Assembly (NCBI GenBank): GCA_029204225.1
Contig: CM055111.1
Location: 22,125,808-22,189,807, forward strand
Origin: Diphasiastrum complanatum
Lineage: Eukaryota > Streptophyta > Lycopodiopsida > Lycopodiales > Lycopodiaceae
Direction of reading: 5' to 3'
DNA: 64,000 bases
Below the pieces are notes generated by a model. That model did not search any database and had not been told where the DNA came from. It worked only from the letters and a program-made list of their open reading frames with translations. Position numbers and translations under genes: made by a program. This document shows, piece after piece, positions 11,407 to 22,165 of the stretch; the first letter of the stretch is position 1; the number at the start of each line of letters is the position of its first letter.

Positions 11407-12276
11407 ATGACAACTCTAAGCGAGAGTGTCCTTAATGAGTCAAGCAAATTGGAAGGTGCTGGCAACTATGCAGCTTGGAAATTCAAACTGAAGAACATTT
11501 TGATTGAAAAGGAGCTATGGGAGATCGTGACAGGTGAAGAGACAAGGCCAGTGACTGAAGAAGATCAGCGAGCATTTGATAAAAGAAAATGGAAAGCCTG
11601 GAATGTCATCAACTTATTAGTTAGAGATGCAATTATACCCTATATTTCAGATTCAGAAGGACCAAAAGAAACATGGGATACATTTAAGGCATTGTTTGAA
11701 ACGACAAATACATCTCAAATACTATTTTTGAAGACGGAGTTGCATACATTGGGGATGGAAGATGGTGCCACTATTGTCGATCACATGCTGAAGATCAAAG
11801 AGATCCGTGACCAATTAATAGTACATTCAGGGACATTGAATTTTGGTTTGAAGTATGATCAACCTGAAGCGCCAGTGTTGGTAGATTATACAGATGCCGA
11901 TTGGGCAGGTAATATTGATGACAGAAGATCTACCAATGGTCATACATTCAGTTATGGTACAACTACAATTTCATGGAGTAGCAAAAAACAACCTACAGTA
12001 GTCTTATCATCAACAGAAACTGAATATTGAGCACTTAACAATGCTACACAAGAAGCGGTATGGTTACGAAGATTGCTTGTGAATTTAGGTCAAGCACAGG
12101 TGAATGCGACTACTATATCTTGCGACAATCAAAGCTGCATTCACCTTGTCAAAAATCCAGTTTTACATGTTCGAACCAAGCACATCGAAATACACTGGAG
12201 GCAAGAGGAGGCCCGAGCACCTTCCAATGGGAACACAATGAAATGCAAGATAATCACAATAGTAATTTTGTCTTAA
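11407..12276 (+). pseudogene. Copia gag fused in frame to RNase H, internally deleted
   Basis: An ATG-started 207-codon ORF begins with a copia gag: KLEGAGNYAAWKFKLKNIL, GPKETWDTFKALFE and LKTELHTLGMEDGA. At about residue 145 it changes without a frame break to copia RNase H: APVLVDYTDADWAGN, DRRSTNGHTFSYG and WSSKKQPTVVLSSTETEY. A TGA at 12028-12030 then interrupts what would be EYxAL. The same domain continues with ATQEAVWLRRLL, SCDNQSCIHLVKNP and TKHIEIHW to about 12210. The nucleocapsid, protease, integrase and RT are all missing, so this is a non-autonomous deletion derivative. The gag N-terminus is complete. Confidence 0.87.
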
Positions 12277-12388
12277 TCACAAAGTGTTGTTTACAATGCA
12301 AATACCTCTCCTTTTATGGCAAGGAGGGTCTTCCATAAGTGTCTACTAACTTATGGGACTAATCTGTTTCTAGCCTTTCTAGAACTTC

Positions 12389-12489
12389 TAACTTAGGATT
12401 TAGAACTTCAAAGTTCTTAACTTAGGAAAATCTAAGATAAAATATTTCTAATCTTAAGTTTCCTAAGTCTAAGTTCTAAATCTAAGTTA
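12389..12489. repeat. AT-rich imperfect palindrome of about 100 bp
   Basis: The outer arms are 12389-12408 (TAACTTAGGATTTAGAACTT) and 12471-12489 (AAGTTCTAAATCTAAGTTA), complementary apart from one extra G. Inner arms pair CTTAGGAAA (12421) with TTTCCTAAG (12459), and CTAAGAT with ATCTTAA. The block lies downstream of the gag-RNase H fusion, where a 3-prime untranslated region or LTR is expected. Confidence 0.8.
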
Positions 12490-13034
12490 AGCTATTTTAT
12501 TATTATTTAAACTTCTACTCATGGACTTACAAAACACATGCCATGGTTGAAGTTTATTGACAGATACTCATACGCGGTTTTACAAAACACATGCCACAGA
12601 GTTTTATTTCTTTCTTTTTTTATTTTCTCTGTGTTAGCACAGTTGCTAATATTATCCCCCTCCTTATTGGATTGGTGGTCCCACACCAATCTACGCCTTT
12701 TCGTCCTAGATCTTTTGTGCTTCTTGGAGGCGAGACTATTGTTGTCGGGAGTGGTAGATTGTCATGCTGATGTCTTCCATCATTTGTCACCGTAATGTGT
12801 TCAGGAAGGGCATGGGTTTGTAATAATGGAGCATATCTTGGAGAAAGTTATGGGTTTAATAGCTCTACCATATCAACGTGCAGGGCAGAAGTGAGTGCAG
12901 CGCGATAATAGAGCCTTGCAACGTTGATATGTTCATCTTGCATTTACAAGGGTTTATTAATATCAAGGGCAATTGGGAGTAACCGTCGATCCCAAAAACC
13001 TCTGAGTTCTGCCAGAAATGCCACCAAACCACAA
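12490..13034. other. Non-coding stretch with a short direct repeat
   Basis: No supported gene. TTACAAAACACATGCCA occurs twice, at about 12530 and 12578, with ACTCAT nearby each time. The rest is T-rich, then unremarkable. The minus strand may hold the decayed end of the unknown ORF whose main part starts at 15772. Confidence 0.5.
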
Positions 13035-15772
13035 TTATCTGACATCACGATCAGGATTGCCATGGTGCTTCTGGTAGAATACTCGGTAGTTGGTGACCAT
13101 GTCTTCGGCTAAGTTGTTGGTATCTACACCTGTGAGCTTAGGCCAAAAGATTCTGTTCTTGACCTTGGTGGTAGGAAACGGTTCTCGCCTCGCAACTGGA
13201 TAGTAATAAGGATTTGTGCGCATGTAGGAGGAAGCTTCAATATACCATGCCATTGAGGTCTTACTTTGCAAGAAGAGCTGATGACGTCAGAGAGGTTGTG
13301 GATCCAGGATTTTGACTGCTTCTTTATGTGTTTTACTCTGGTCCAGATCTGGCAGTGTGTAGCCACCTCGCTCTTTTATTGTTGGATATTTCTTGGCAGA
13401 CTCCTGAGAGGCATGCAACTCCTTGCTCGGTTCTATGGGTGTGATTCTGTGCTGAATGGTTGGGGCTTCAGAGGCAACCTTGTGTTCAATTTTTGGATCC
13501 GGTTCAAGAGAGAGAGGAGGTGAGGGGTTAGCTTCAACAATTCTTTGTGACTCAGGAGAAAATTGTCGGGGAATGAAGGGGAGGTTAGTGGTGTCGAGAT
13601 GGTTAGAAATAGTGGAAGGAAAAAGATATTGTTGGGAATTGGTACCCCCAGAGCCTGACAGATTGGTTGGTGTTTGAGCTCCTTGCCCCAGGGGTTGACC
13701 TTGAAATGCGGAGCCTTGAGTTGCAGGAGGAGGATGTTGGAATCTTGCTCCATCTCCACCATCTGGTCCATCAAAGTGGTGCCTTGAATCATAGAATTGG
13801 GCGTGCTCTGTAGGAACCGACGGTGTCGACTGAGCCACAACCTTTAAGAGTTCTTATGGGGTGACTATGTGCTGGTTTAGGGCCTCGACAAAAGCAATGT
13901 ATGATTGTTGTAATTTTGAGTGCTGCTCCATCATGGCTTTCAACTTTTGGGCCAACGTTTGATAGGCCACCACTAGAATGGCAGTTCCCTCAGGAATAAC
14001 TGGTGGTGCAAAGTCGTTGAAGTCCACCAATTCCAATTGTTCCTTCATAGCGGAACGTGCTGCTTGTGCATTTGCTACAGCCTCATCCTTTTCGGCTTTG
14101 AGGGTATCGATGCTTTGCTGCATATTGGATACCTTTAGTTGGAGCTGGTTTTGGAGGTGGAGTAACATCTGTTGTTGTTGTTGATTGTAATTCGTGAGGT
14201 TCTGGATCTGCAGATGTTGTTGTTTGTTTTCCTCCTCCAGCCTTGTTTTTTCTTTCTGAAGGTCCGCCATAGCACCATCGTCGAATTGCCGCATAGTATA
14301 CTGTCCCCTGAGGGTGCTGAATAGGTTGTATTGGAGCTCATTCACCAACCATACCGCTTTTTGGACTGCAAGGGGTAACTGCTCCCAAGGTCCAATGTCA
14401 GGGAGGGTGCATGTGTACTTAGGATATGACATTGGTTTAAAGGGTAGAAAATCAAGGACAGGGCTAGATGGAAGTGTATGAATGATAGGTGGAGGTGATT
14501 GTGGATTGATGGTTATAAGAGGTGGGGAGATATTGCTGCGTGGCGGAGATGTTTGGATTGGGTTAGTGGTGACAGTGGGTGATGGAAGTGCATTTAGTAA
14601 TTGTAATGCAAAGTCATCTACATTGACTATGGAGTCAAGTAGGGTGGAGATTTGTACAGGTGAGGGCTTTTGTGGAAGTGTGGAAGTGAAGCCCGTGTTA
14701 AGGGCTAGTGAGGGTGTGGAGGTGGTAGTAAATGGTGGGGGTGGTGGTGGGAGTGTGAGAGTAAGCGATGGAGAGGAGATTGCCTGTGTGGACGGAATCA
14801 CGCCCATAGGGTCAGAGCCGAACGTGCCTACCCCCGGAGCTGCCTGTTGCTACCGCTACTACTTGTCTGCATTGTTGGGCCTGGTGAAGTAAGGTCGTCT
14901 GTTGCCCTAGGACCTCCTTTGGGACCTGAGATGGTTTAAGGCTCCCTTCGGATTCAGCATATTCCACCCCGATGTCGCTGGATAGAATGTCATGAAGGAC
15001 ATCGGCTTCTATGCTGATCGTCTTCCCTTTCTGCTTCTTAGTAGGTGGGACTGGTGAGACCGGTTCGGCTATCGGTTGGGGGTGGCTCCTTGATGGCGGC
15101 AGCCGCCTTAGACCCTAATTGTTTGGTGACCAACATGTGGAGGAGATACCCACATTTGGTAGTTGGTTTTCGGGCTTTCAGAGCTCTGCACAGCTTCTTT
15201 GCTACCTTCTCAACCCACTTATAATTTTGAGTGGGATTGTCCATGGTGAGGGTCAAAGAAAAGAGGTCGCTCGGTGGCATGTGATCCATCTTGACGGTAT
15301 GCACTTCGACCATGGTGACAAGGAATTCTGAGGCGACCCATAAATGGGGATCCATAATGAGATGGATAGCGATCCCATCGTTGGTTTGGGCAATGGTTTT
15401 GCCGTCCTCTATCAGAAACTTTGTGAAGTACTTGGCATCATAGCTAGTGCCCTTGCCATGGATTGTCTCTCCGAGATTAGGGAAGCCAATGCCCTGGAGA
15501 TCCCTAGGAGAGACGTTGATAATGGTAAAGCTGCCACTCTTGGATGTAATCCAGAAAGTTTCAAATTCATTCGAATAGGTGGAGTAGGCTATTCAGATGA
15601 GGCTCTCGCTCTGCTGGTCTCGGAAAAGTTTCAGATCAAAACCAAGATTTGTGACCTTGGCCAAGGTGAGTTGCTCGGCATAATTCTTGATACAGATCAT
15701 AAATATATCTCCTGAATAAAGATGAGGGGGTTTATGGTGATGCAAGTTGAGCGAGGAATCGTGGGAAGCCAT
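13035..15772 (-). pseudogene. Long decayed ORF, unknown function, Pro-rich and coiled coil (copy 1)
   Basis: I do not recognise this protein. The ATG at 15770-15772 starts MASHDSSLNLHHHKPP; the frame runs to about 15040 with a single TGA near 15590 and includes PRDLQGIGFPNLGETIHGKG, MDPHLWVASEFLVTMVEVH and WVEKVAKKLCRALKARKP. A one-base shift near 15050 leads to TKKQKGKTISIEADVLHDIL, and another near 14830 to the 317-codon block 14807-13854. That block has a Pro/Ser/Thr-rich start (LTLPPPPPPF) and then a coiled coil (DLQKEKTRLEEENKQQ, LKAEKDEAVANAQAARSA). A TAA at 13854-13856 is followed in the same frame by a Gly/Pro/Gln-rich part to 13287, then MAWYIEASSYMRTNPYYYPV at 13240-13190. The full product would be about 900 residues. 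It lies downstream of gypsy M1 integrase on the same strand. It could be a retrotransposon extra ORF or a captured gene. Confidence 0.6.
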
Positions 15773-15881
15773 GATAGCAGTGATTTTAGATTGCTCTGAA
15801 AATTTTAAAATTTTTGAGAAATTTTGGCATGAAATCGAGAGCAGAAATCTAAAATGAACTCGTGGAGAGAAGGGTGGAGGA

Positions 15882-15891
15882 CTATATATAG
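15882..15891 (-). promoter_or_regulatory. TATA box upstream of the unknown ORF
   Basis: CTATATATAG is palindromic in its core. On the minus strand it lies about 110 bases before the ATG at 15772, followed by a CT-rich leader (CCTCCACCCTTCTCTCC). The spacing suits a plant promoter. It may be the promoter of an LTR. Confidence 0.5.
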
Positions 15892-16446
15892 ATTTTTTCT
15901 GACAGAAATTCGCAATTTCACTCAGAAATTGTCCTCAGTGTCCATGATTTGGTAATGATGGTCGCAAATTTTGAGACAATGATCTGAGGGTCCGCGAATT
16001 CTTGTAAGTGATTTTTTTATGCCAAAAGAGAAAAACGTCTGACAGTGCAAAACTGTGTTTGATCAGAATCTGCAGAGATGACAAAGAAATTGTGGCAATC
16101 ATTTTGAGCTCCAGCAAATTGTTTGCGGATTCTGATGGTGGATATATGAATAAATCTACATTATTTATTTTTAGACATTTTTTTATTTGAGACAAAATTC
16201 ACGGAGGCCAAAAATGAATCGTGCTCTGTAAAAAAGGGGTCAGGCGAATTCTATCTGAGATGTTGTGAAAAAATTTCTTCTGAAATGAATGACTTTTGTG
16301 GTTTTCTCAAAGAAGACTGTTGATATACCAGATCTGATAGAATCTTGATGGTTTGAACAAGCAAGCATAGCAAAAATGTTGTCGAAATGGCATGTAGGCA
16401 ATAAAAAAGGAAGAAAAACAATAGGAAAGAAAACAACTAATACATA
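15892..16446 (-). other. AT-rich non-coding stretch between gypsy M1 integrase and the unknown ORF
   Basis: No gene is supported. The position, just after the integrase stop of M1 on the minus strand and just before a TATA box, fits a 3-prime LTR or the promoter region of the downstream ORF. I could not define TG...CA ends. Confidence 0.4.
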
Positions 16447-17935
16447 TCAAGATAAAAAACAAGGTTCATTGTATTTTCTCAATCGGCTGCCATCGACCAC
16501 AGTGTTGAGAATATTGCCTTGAAGGGTTTGGAGTTGTACATATCCAGAGGCAAAGATTTTTTTAATGACGTAAGGTCCTTGTCTAGAAAATTTCAGTTTG
16601 ACTTTGAAGGCTTTGGCCTGGTATAGCAGGATCTTATCTCCAACCTGGAAGTCTCTAAGTTTCAATGATCGACCATGCCATGCTTTTTGTTGTCGTTTGT
16701 GGACTTGTTGAGCATGGATGCTGATCCGTTGTGTTTCACATAGTTGCTCCAGATGGAATAACTTGTTTGCTAGATTCTGATGAGTATCAAACTCAAGGTT
16801 ATAGGCTACTCGAAGGGAGGGGATATGGAAGTCCACGGGCATAACGACTTCTTGGCCATATGTGAGCTGGAAAGGGGTTAAGCCTATAGCTCGCTTTGGA
16901 GTGGTGCGATAAGCCCAGAGAGCAGCATGGAGTTTGAGTTCCCAATCAGATTGGCTATATTCGACGGTTTTGGTGAGAATTCCACATAGGATTTTATTGG
17001 TGGATTTTGCCTGGCCATTGAAGCGTGGATAGTATGGGAACTTTTGCGAGACCACAAAAGATATGTTATGACAGAGTCAAGGAAATGTGTACCCCTGTCA
17101 TTGATAAGCTCTAGAGGACATCCGAAATGAACTATAACCTATTCATAGAGAAATTTGGCGGTAGAACGAGCGTCAGCATTGCGAACAGCCCTTGCTTCAG
17201 CCCATTTGGTGCAATAGTCCGTAGCTACTATGATGTAACGAGATTGTGTGTGTCAAGCAGCAGGACTAATAGGCCCGACATAATCAATTCCCCATTTCTA
17301 GAAAGCTTGCCTAGTGGTTACGGGGAATAAAGACATGTAGTCTATTTTTTGAAAGCATTTTGTTCGTTGGCAGACATCACAAGCCTTAATGTAATTGTGC
17401 GTATCCTTGAAGAGTGTTGGCCACCAAAAACTAGCGAAGAGGATTTTCTTAGCAGTTATTTCAGAAGAGAAATGGCCTGCACCAATACCTTCATGAGTGA
17501 GAAAAATTACAAAGAGTATTTTGCCTTCAGTAGGACATTGTCGGATAATTCCATCTAATTCTTGCTTGTAGAGTTGTCCTGCAATTAACGTATAAGGTTT
17601 AGTTTTGAGGACCAATGCATGTTGTTCAGCTTTCGAGAAGGAAGGATCCATCTGCCCTGAAGTTAAATATTCTATAATTTCTTTAGCCCATAGAGGTGTA
17701 GGGTCAACTTGGAAAAGGATTGCATCTGGTAAATCATCGTTGACGCCTTGATCAGGGGTAGGAAAGTTAGGGATTCGGGATAGATGATCTGCTAGAAAAT
17801 GCTGAACTCCCTTATGAACCACGATCCTAAACTCAAATTCTCGTAGAAAATAGGATCCATCTAGTAATACGGCCTGTGGTGCAGGTCTTGTTGATGAGAT
17901 ACAACAGTGCTTGATGATCAGTGAAGAACGCAAAA
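16447..17935 (-). pseudogene. pol: Ty3/gypsy M1 integrase, catalytic Glu replaced by Lys
   Basis: Minus strand. The end of RNase H (VHKGVQHFLADHLSRI) leads into the integrase. The HHCC zinc region is intact: THEGIGAGHFSSEITAKKIL, FWWPTLFKDTHNYIKACDVC. The core between about 17300 and 17056 is readable through stops, with GIDYVGP and INDRGTHF-like motifs giving the two catalytic Asp residues. The third acidic residue is lost: FNGQAKSTNK near 17000 has Lys where the plus-strand copy has GQAESTNK. The C-terminal part (16447-17055) has TPFQLTYGQEVVMPVDFHI, FQVGDKILLYQAKAF and GPYVIKKIF, so the chromodomain-side end is complete. It ends with a stop at 16447. Confidence 0.9.
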
Positions 17936-18300
17936 TTTTTTTCTAGAAGATAATGGCAAAACTTTTGAACCGCATATATCATTGCCAAGGCTTCACGTTC
18001 GGTAGTGGTATAATTGACTTCAGCAAGTATCAATTGTCGACTAAGAAAACGGATTGGGTTTTGAATTCTCCCAGTTGGGTGAGCACTACTTCAATGGCAT
18101 ACTTGGATGCATCGGTATGCACATGGAATTCTTTAGAATAATTAGGAGCCTGGAGGATGGGTGCATTGGTAAGGGCTTCTTTGAGTTGATTAAAGGCGAC
18201 GCATTGTTCATCCGTCCATTTGGGAACTACAACTACTTTGTAGATTAAGCTTGCTTTGTTAGCGAAATTGAAAATAAAGCACCGATAGTAGTTGGCGTGG
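17833..18300 (-). pseudogene. pol: Ty3/gypsy M1 RNase H
   Basis: Minus strand. Readable motifs are ILAEVNYTTTEREALAMIYA (catalytic Glu), FAFFTDHQALLYLINKTC (catalytic Asp) and TGRITRWILF. The first Asp motif lies near 18110-18125 in a shifted frame (FHVHTDASKYA-like). Three frames are needed, so it is broken. Unlike the plus-strand copy, TDHQ is kept. Confidence 0.85.
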
Positions 18301-19128
18301 CCAAGGAAAGAGTAAACTCCACATATTGTACGCGGTTCCGGTAGATTTTGAATGATAAGGATCTTTTCAGGGTCAGTGGCAATGTCATTTCATGAGATAA
18401 TATGTCCTAACACAATACCATAGGTTACCCAGATTTGGCATTTTTCAAGATTAAGAGAGATGCCAAAGCGTTGACATTGGATAAATTTTTTTTCGAGAAC
18501 AGACAGATAGCGTTTTTCTTCGGAATGTGCTCCTAAATTGTCCAAGTAAACTTCTAAGGTATCGCCCATCTGTTGAGAAAAGGCCACTTGCATGACATGT
18601 TGGAAGGTGCTAGGAGCATTGCAGAGACCAAAGGGCATGACATTCCAGCAGAAGGTTTCCCATTCTGTGGCAAAAGCGGTTTTGTGTTGATCTTCTTCAA
18701 CGATTTGGATCATATTGTATCCGCTAAAGCCATCTAAGAAGGAGTAAGCCTCATCTCTTGCTAGAGTTTCTAAGATAGATTCTCTGAAAGGTAATGGAAA
18801 ATGATCACGTTCAGTGACGGCGTTAAGTTTCTCAAAATCGACACAGATTTTTGGAGTTTTTCATTTTTTTTTGGAATGATGACAACTGGGGAGACCCACT
18901 CAGTATGCTCAATTTTATAGATAAATCCCGCATCTAAAAGGCGTTGTAATTCTTCTTTGATCTTGGCCTTATTGATGGGATTGCATCTGTATGGACAACT
19001 CGCAGTGGGTCTCGCATCCAGTTTAAGCGGGATACAATGCACAACTACTTGGGATGAGACGCCTTTCATTTCTTTATAGGTCCAGACAAAGACATGTCGA
19101 TATTTTCATAGGAGCTCACTCAAACAAA
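18301..19128 (-). pseudogene. pol: Ty3/gypsy M1 reverse transcriptase, YLDD changed to YLDN
   Basis: Minus strand. The start near 19125 reads KYRHVFVWTYKEMKGVSSQ, then CIPLKLDARPTASCPYRCNP, ELQRLLDAGFIYKIEHTEWV and VVIIPKKNEKLQ. After a decayed stretch come MIQIVEEDQHKTAFATEWET and MPFGLCNAPSTFQHVMQVAF. The catalytic box at 18537-18548 encodes YLDN, so the second Asp is lost and the enzyme would be inactive. CQRFGISLNLEKCQIWVTYG and LGHIIS follow. The upstream part of pol is displaced to 20647 by the A2 copia insertion. Confidence 0.9.
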
Positions 19129-19129
19129 T

Positions 19130-19811
19130 TGAGTAGGGTTGAACAATGTGACTTGGATCTCAATCTCTTTTCTAGAACTCTCAATTGAAGCCAATCTATG
19201 TCAAATTTTACAAAAGATTTGCATAGATGCTCTATATGCACTAGAAACTCTCAAAGGTTTCACTTGGAGGACAGATCCAAAGATGTTTTCTAGCAAATTG
19301 ATGCTTCTAAACTTTACCCTATCACTCTTGAACAAATCTAGAGTGATGGTACAATGGATTTCAACCTCTCACCTTGCATATCACTCCTTAATCTATGATT
19401 TTTAGCAAAATCTCTCTCAACTTCAACATGCACTCAAAAAATCAGAGATGATAAATCAATGCACCTATTTCAAGCTTCAAATTTAATTTCTTGTCTGATC
19501 TAATCCAAGAACTAATCTTGGGATTAGATTCTCTAAAGAAAATGCTTGATTTTGCACCAAAAATCTCTCAAATTGGGTTTGTGAGTCAAATTGTACGAAT
19601 TTTTGAATTTTCTCAGCCAAAACCGGAGCTGTATAGTCTCACACGTGTGAAAAGGGTTCCTACATCCCACAACAAGTTCTGGACCAAAAATTTTGAGGAC
19701 AGCTATCAAATCCAACTCGCTACACAAAATTTGACTAGTTTCCAAAAAACTGCTAATTTTGGCCTTGATTTGGATTAACCCTATCAATTTCAACAAAACC
19801 TCTTGTACTAG
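19130..19811 (-). mobile_element. Leader/internal region of copia A2
   Basis: Non-coding sequence homologous to 34997-35672 (shared TGAGTAGGG then GAACAATGTGA and TTGGATCTCAA). It runs on the minus strand from the A2 primer-binding site to the junction with gypsy RT. It includes a CACACGTGTG palindrome at 19640-19649. There is no gag or pol and no second LTR, so the copy is truncated at the gypsy side. Confidence 0.7.
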
Positions 19812-19823
19812 GCTCTGATACCA
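19812..19823 (-). other. Copia primer-binding site, A2
   Basis: GCTCTGATACCA on plus is TGGTATCAGAGC on minus, two bases from the LTR end at 19826. It is the initiator tRNA-Met type. Confidence 0.9.
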
Positions 19824-19825
19824 TG

Positions 19826-20646
19826 TGCAAAAAGTACAAAAAGGAGCAAGAGTGGATCCTAATCTAATCCTCAAGAGGGAATGGTTGTCAAATTACTTGA
19901 TCTATCAATCTACTTCAGATTAAGATCAATCTAGATCAATTCTAGACACAAAATCCTAACAAGAACAATCATTAATTGAAGGTAAGTGTACTTTATGGTT
20001 TCACACGTGTGAAACACTGTTTGAGTATGAACTCCAACCTGAAAATCAAGTACACATTGATAGAACCTCAAAACAATCAAAACAAATGTAGACAAATGGA
20101 GAGAATCACTCAAAATTGCTTCCAAAACCAAGATTGGTGTCTCACATTGATTATGGCCAAATGTGGCTCTATATATACAATAAGTGGGAGCTTGTGGTAC
20201 TGATCATCCCTCTGATCCCACATGTGTGAAGGTGCTTTGTCATATGATGATTCATTATGCAAAACTGATACTTGGACAAAACCTTCTATTTTGAGCACTT
20301 TTGGTCCATTTTCCTTCTATATGGAGATCTACTTGGAAGTCTTCTATAAGTCAAAATTTGCCTACTTCAGCTTATTCCACACATGTGAGCTGTCCTCTAC
20401 ACATGGGATATGACACCTAACCAAAGGATGTGGCTCATGCAATCAATAGATTGATGCCATGTGTCATATGTCTAGAAAACTAGTTTTTGGCCTTTTTAGC
20501 CACTAGAACTTGAACTAAATCATATGTACAACCTATATGATTATGGTACATGACAAGTACACTATTTTCACACGTGGGAATAGGCTCCACACATGTGTGT
20601 TTATCTATATACAAGATTTTTGGCCTCTACCAAGCTTATTTTTGCA
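19826..20646 (-). mobile_element. LTR of copia family A, copy A2
   Basis: About 821 bp. On the minus strand it starts TGCAAAAATAAGCTTGG at 20646 and ends in CA at 19826. It shares long stretches with A3, such as CATATAGGTTGTACATA and CTAGTGGCTAAAA. It carries several CACGTG or CATGTG palindromes. It interrupts gypsy M1 between the protease/RT spacer and the RT. A five-base target duplication could not be shown because the other end is truncated. Confidence 0.8.
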
Positions 20647-21300
20647 TTTTTCACATAGAGGCCATCTTAGGAACTTTTCGAACAATGGTAAGGTCACCCG
20701 GCGGTTGAATTTGAAGTGGTATTTTTATTTTCTCTTTCATAGTATGACCACGTGGTTGAGGTTTCGGTGGTGGAGAGTTGTGTGGATGAGGGACAATCGG
20801 TATGTCATGGAGGATCTCGTCATTAATTTGAAAGATAGTCTCCTCCTCACAGAGATCCCATGGATAGTGTGGGCATTTGGGAGGATAGAATTTTGTCTCA
20901 GACTTTCAATTGCAACCTTGGCAACTAGTTCCACCTTGGAAGCATGTTGCGGATAGGTCCTAAGTGGGAGTAGCTCCATATAGTTGGGGATCTGAATATA
21001 AAAAATGTCCATATCTTCTGGACAATTCTGAATTCGTAAGACATTCTCATCATCAATGAATAAATCGTCTAAATTCATTAGTAGGTAGCCATGCAACATT
21101 TAGCAGTTTATCATGGTGTGGAAGAATATCAATAAAATTGATATTGATGATAGGTGTATCCAGACCAGGTAATTGGTCGTGATCGATCGGGAATGGAGAG
21201 GTACAATTATCCTGATGCTGAGCACAATAATCGGCATTCACACAATCAATGGTAGCTAGACTGTGACTCTAGTTTATGATATCAGTAGATTTAACATAAT
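20647..21300 (-). pseudogene. Gypsy M1 protease-RT spacer displaced by copia A2
   Basis: Minus-strand open segments (20737-21099 and 21053-21241) include INFIDILPHHDKLLNVAWLP, ENVLRIQNCPEDMDIFYIQI and EETIFQINDEILHDI-like residues in a second frame. They end with a Pro-rich part before the A2 LTR. The position upstream of the RT at 19125 and the INVAWL-type motif, also seen in M2 at about 26440 (MINVAWLSMEP), identify it as the same pol spacer. Frameshifts are present. Confidence 0.65.
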
Positions 21301-22165
21301 GATCTTTTTCATGGCTGGACTAGTATGGCTCAAATACTGAGTTGGTTGTTGAGGATCCTTCATCATGGATGCTGTAGGGTCAAAGATCTCACGTAGTATA
21401 GCCCTCCCGTCTGTCAACAAGGGTTAGATCACTAGATAGGTACCTAACTATGCATAGATGCTACTTTTAGTTGGTTTCCTACTTTTTCCCTTAACTCTAC
21501 TCACCACTAGCACTATTCTCCTTTAACTCTACTCCTCTACACTAACATTCATCATGATCTGGGTGAAGGGAAGGTATAGAAAAGAAGAGATTAAGAAGAG
21601 AAGAGAGAAAGAGAGAGAGATAGAGAGTGAGGGTGGAGGTTAGCTCAAATGCACATTATACTTGCTAAAGGATAAACATAAGCTATTGAAACCAAAAAGT
21701 ATGAACTTGAAAGCAATTGAAAACAACAAGAGCAATAGCAAGCATTGAATTGTAAATGAGGATGCTTCTCTTCCAAAATTGGTAAAGTTTCCTCCTTCTC
21801 ATTAGGCATCCAAATAGTGTACAAATGGTGTCTTTTTATAAAATGGGGAAGGCCCTTGCCCCTCAATCCTATTGGCTAATATTCACAATGATCCTATCCA
21901 TTCATCTTGGACCTAACTTGATCCAAGGGTCCACAAAAAGTACATTAGAAATCACAAGATTTACGTGAGTCCCAATTTGGACCCAATTCTAAAAAAAAAT
22001 CTCTAAGTCTAAAAATGACATTGGGCCTCTAGTTTTATTTTAATTCCAAGGCCCAAGTCATGTTTATTTTATTTACAACTTTATTTGTGTGCTCATTGGG
22101 CCATGGGCTTATACACGTAAGATGCCATGCCCTCGCAACACATTCTATTGGATGATTTTATTTAT
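21301..22165. other. Intergenic-like stretch, GA-rich patch
   Basis: No gene is supported. A GA-rich patch lies at about 21580-21632. The rest is AT-rich with no motif recognised. Near 22080-22165 the sequence leads to the tail shared with 28728-28790. Confidence 0.5.

Noticed and set aside
13854-14892. Plus-strand frames opposite the unknown ORF (for example 14482-14892)
   Set aside because: They mirror the Pro/Gln-rich minus-strand frame as Gly/Val-rich shadows, and the minus strand has the better start, TATA box and coiled coil.
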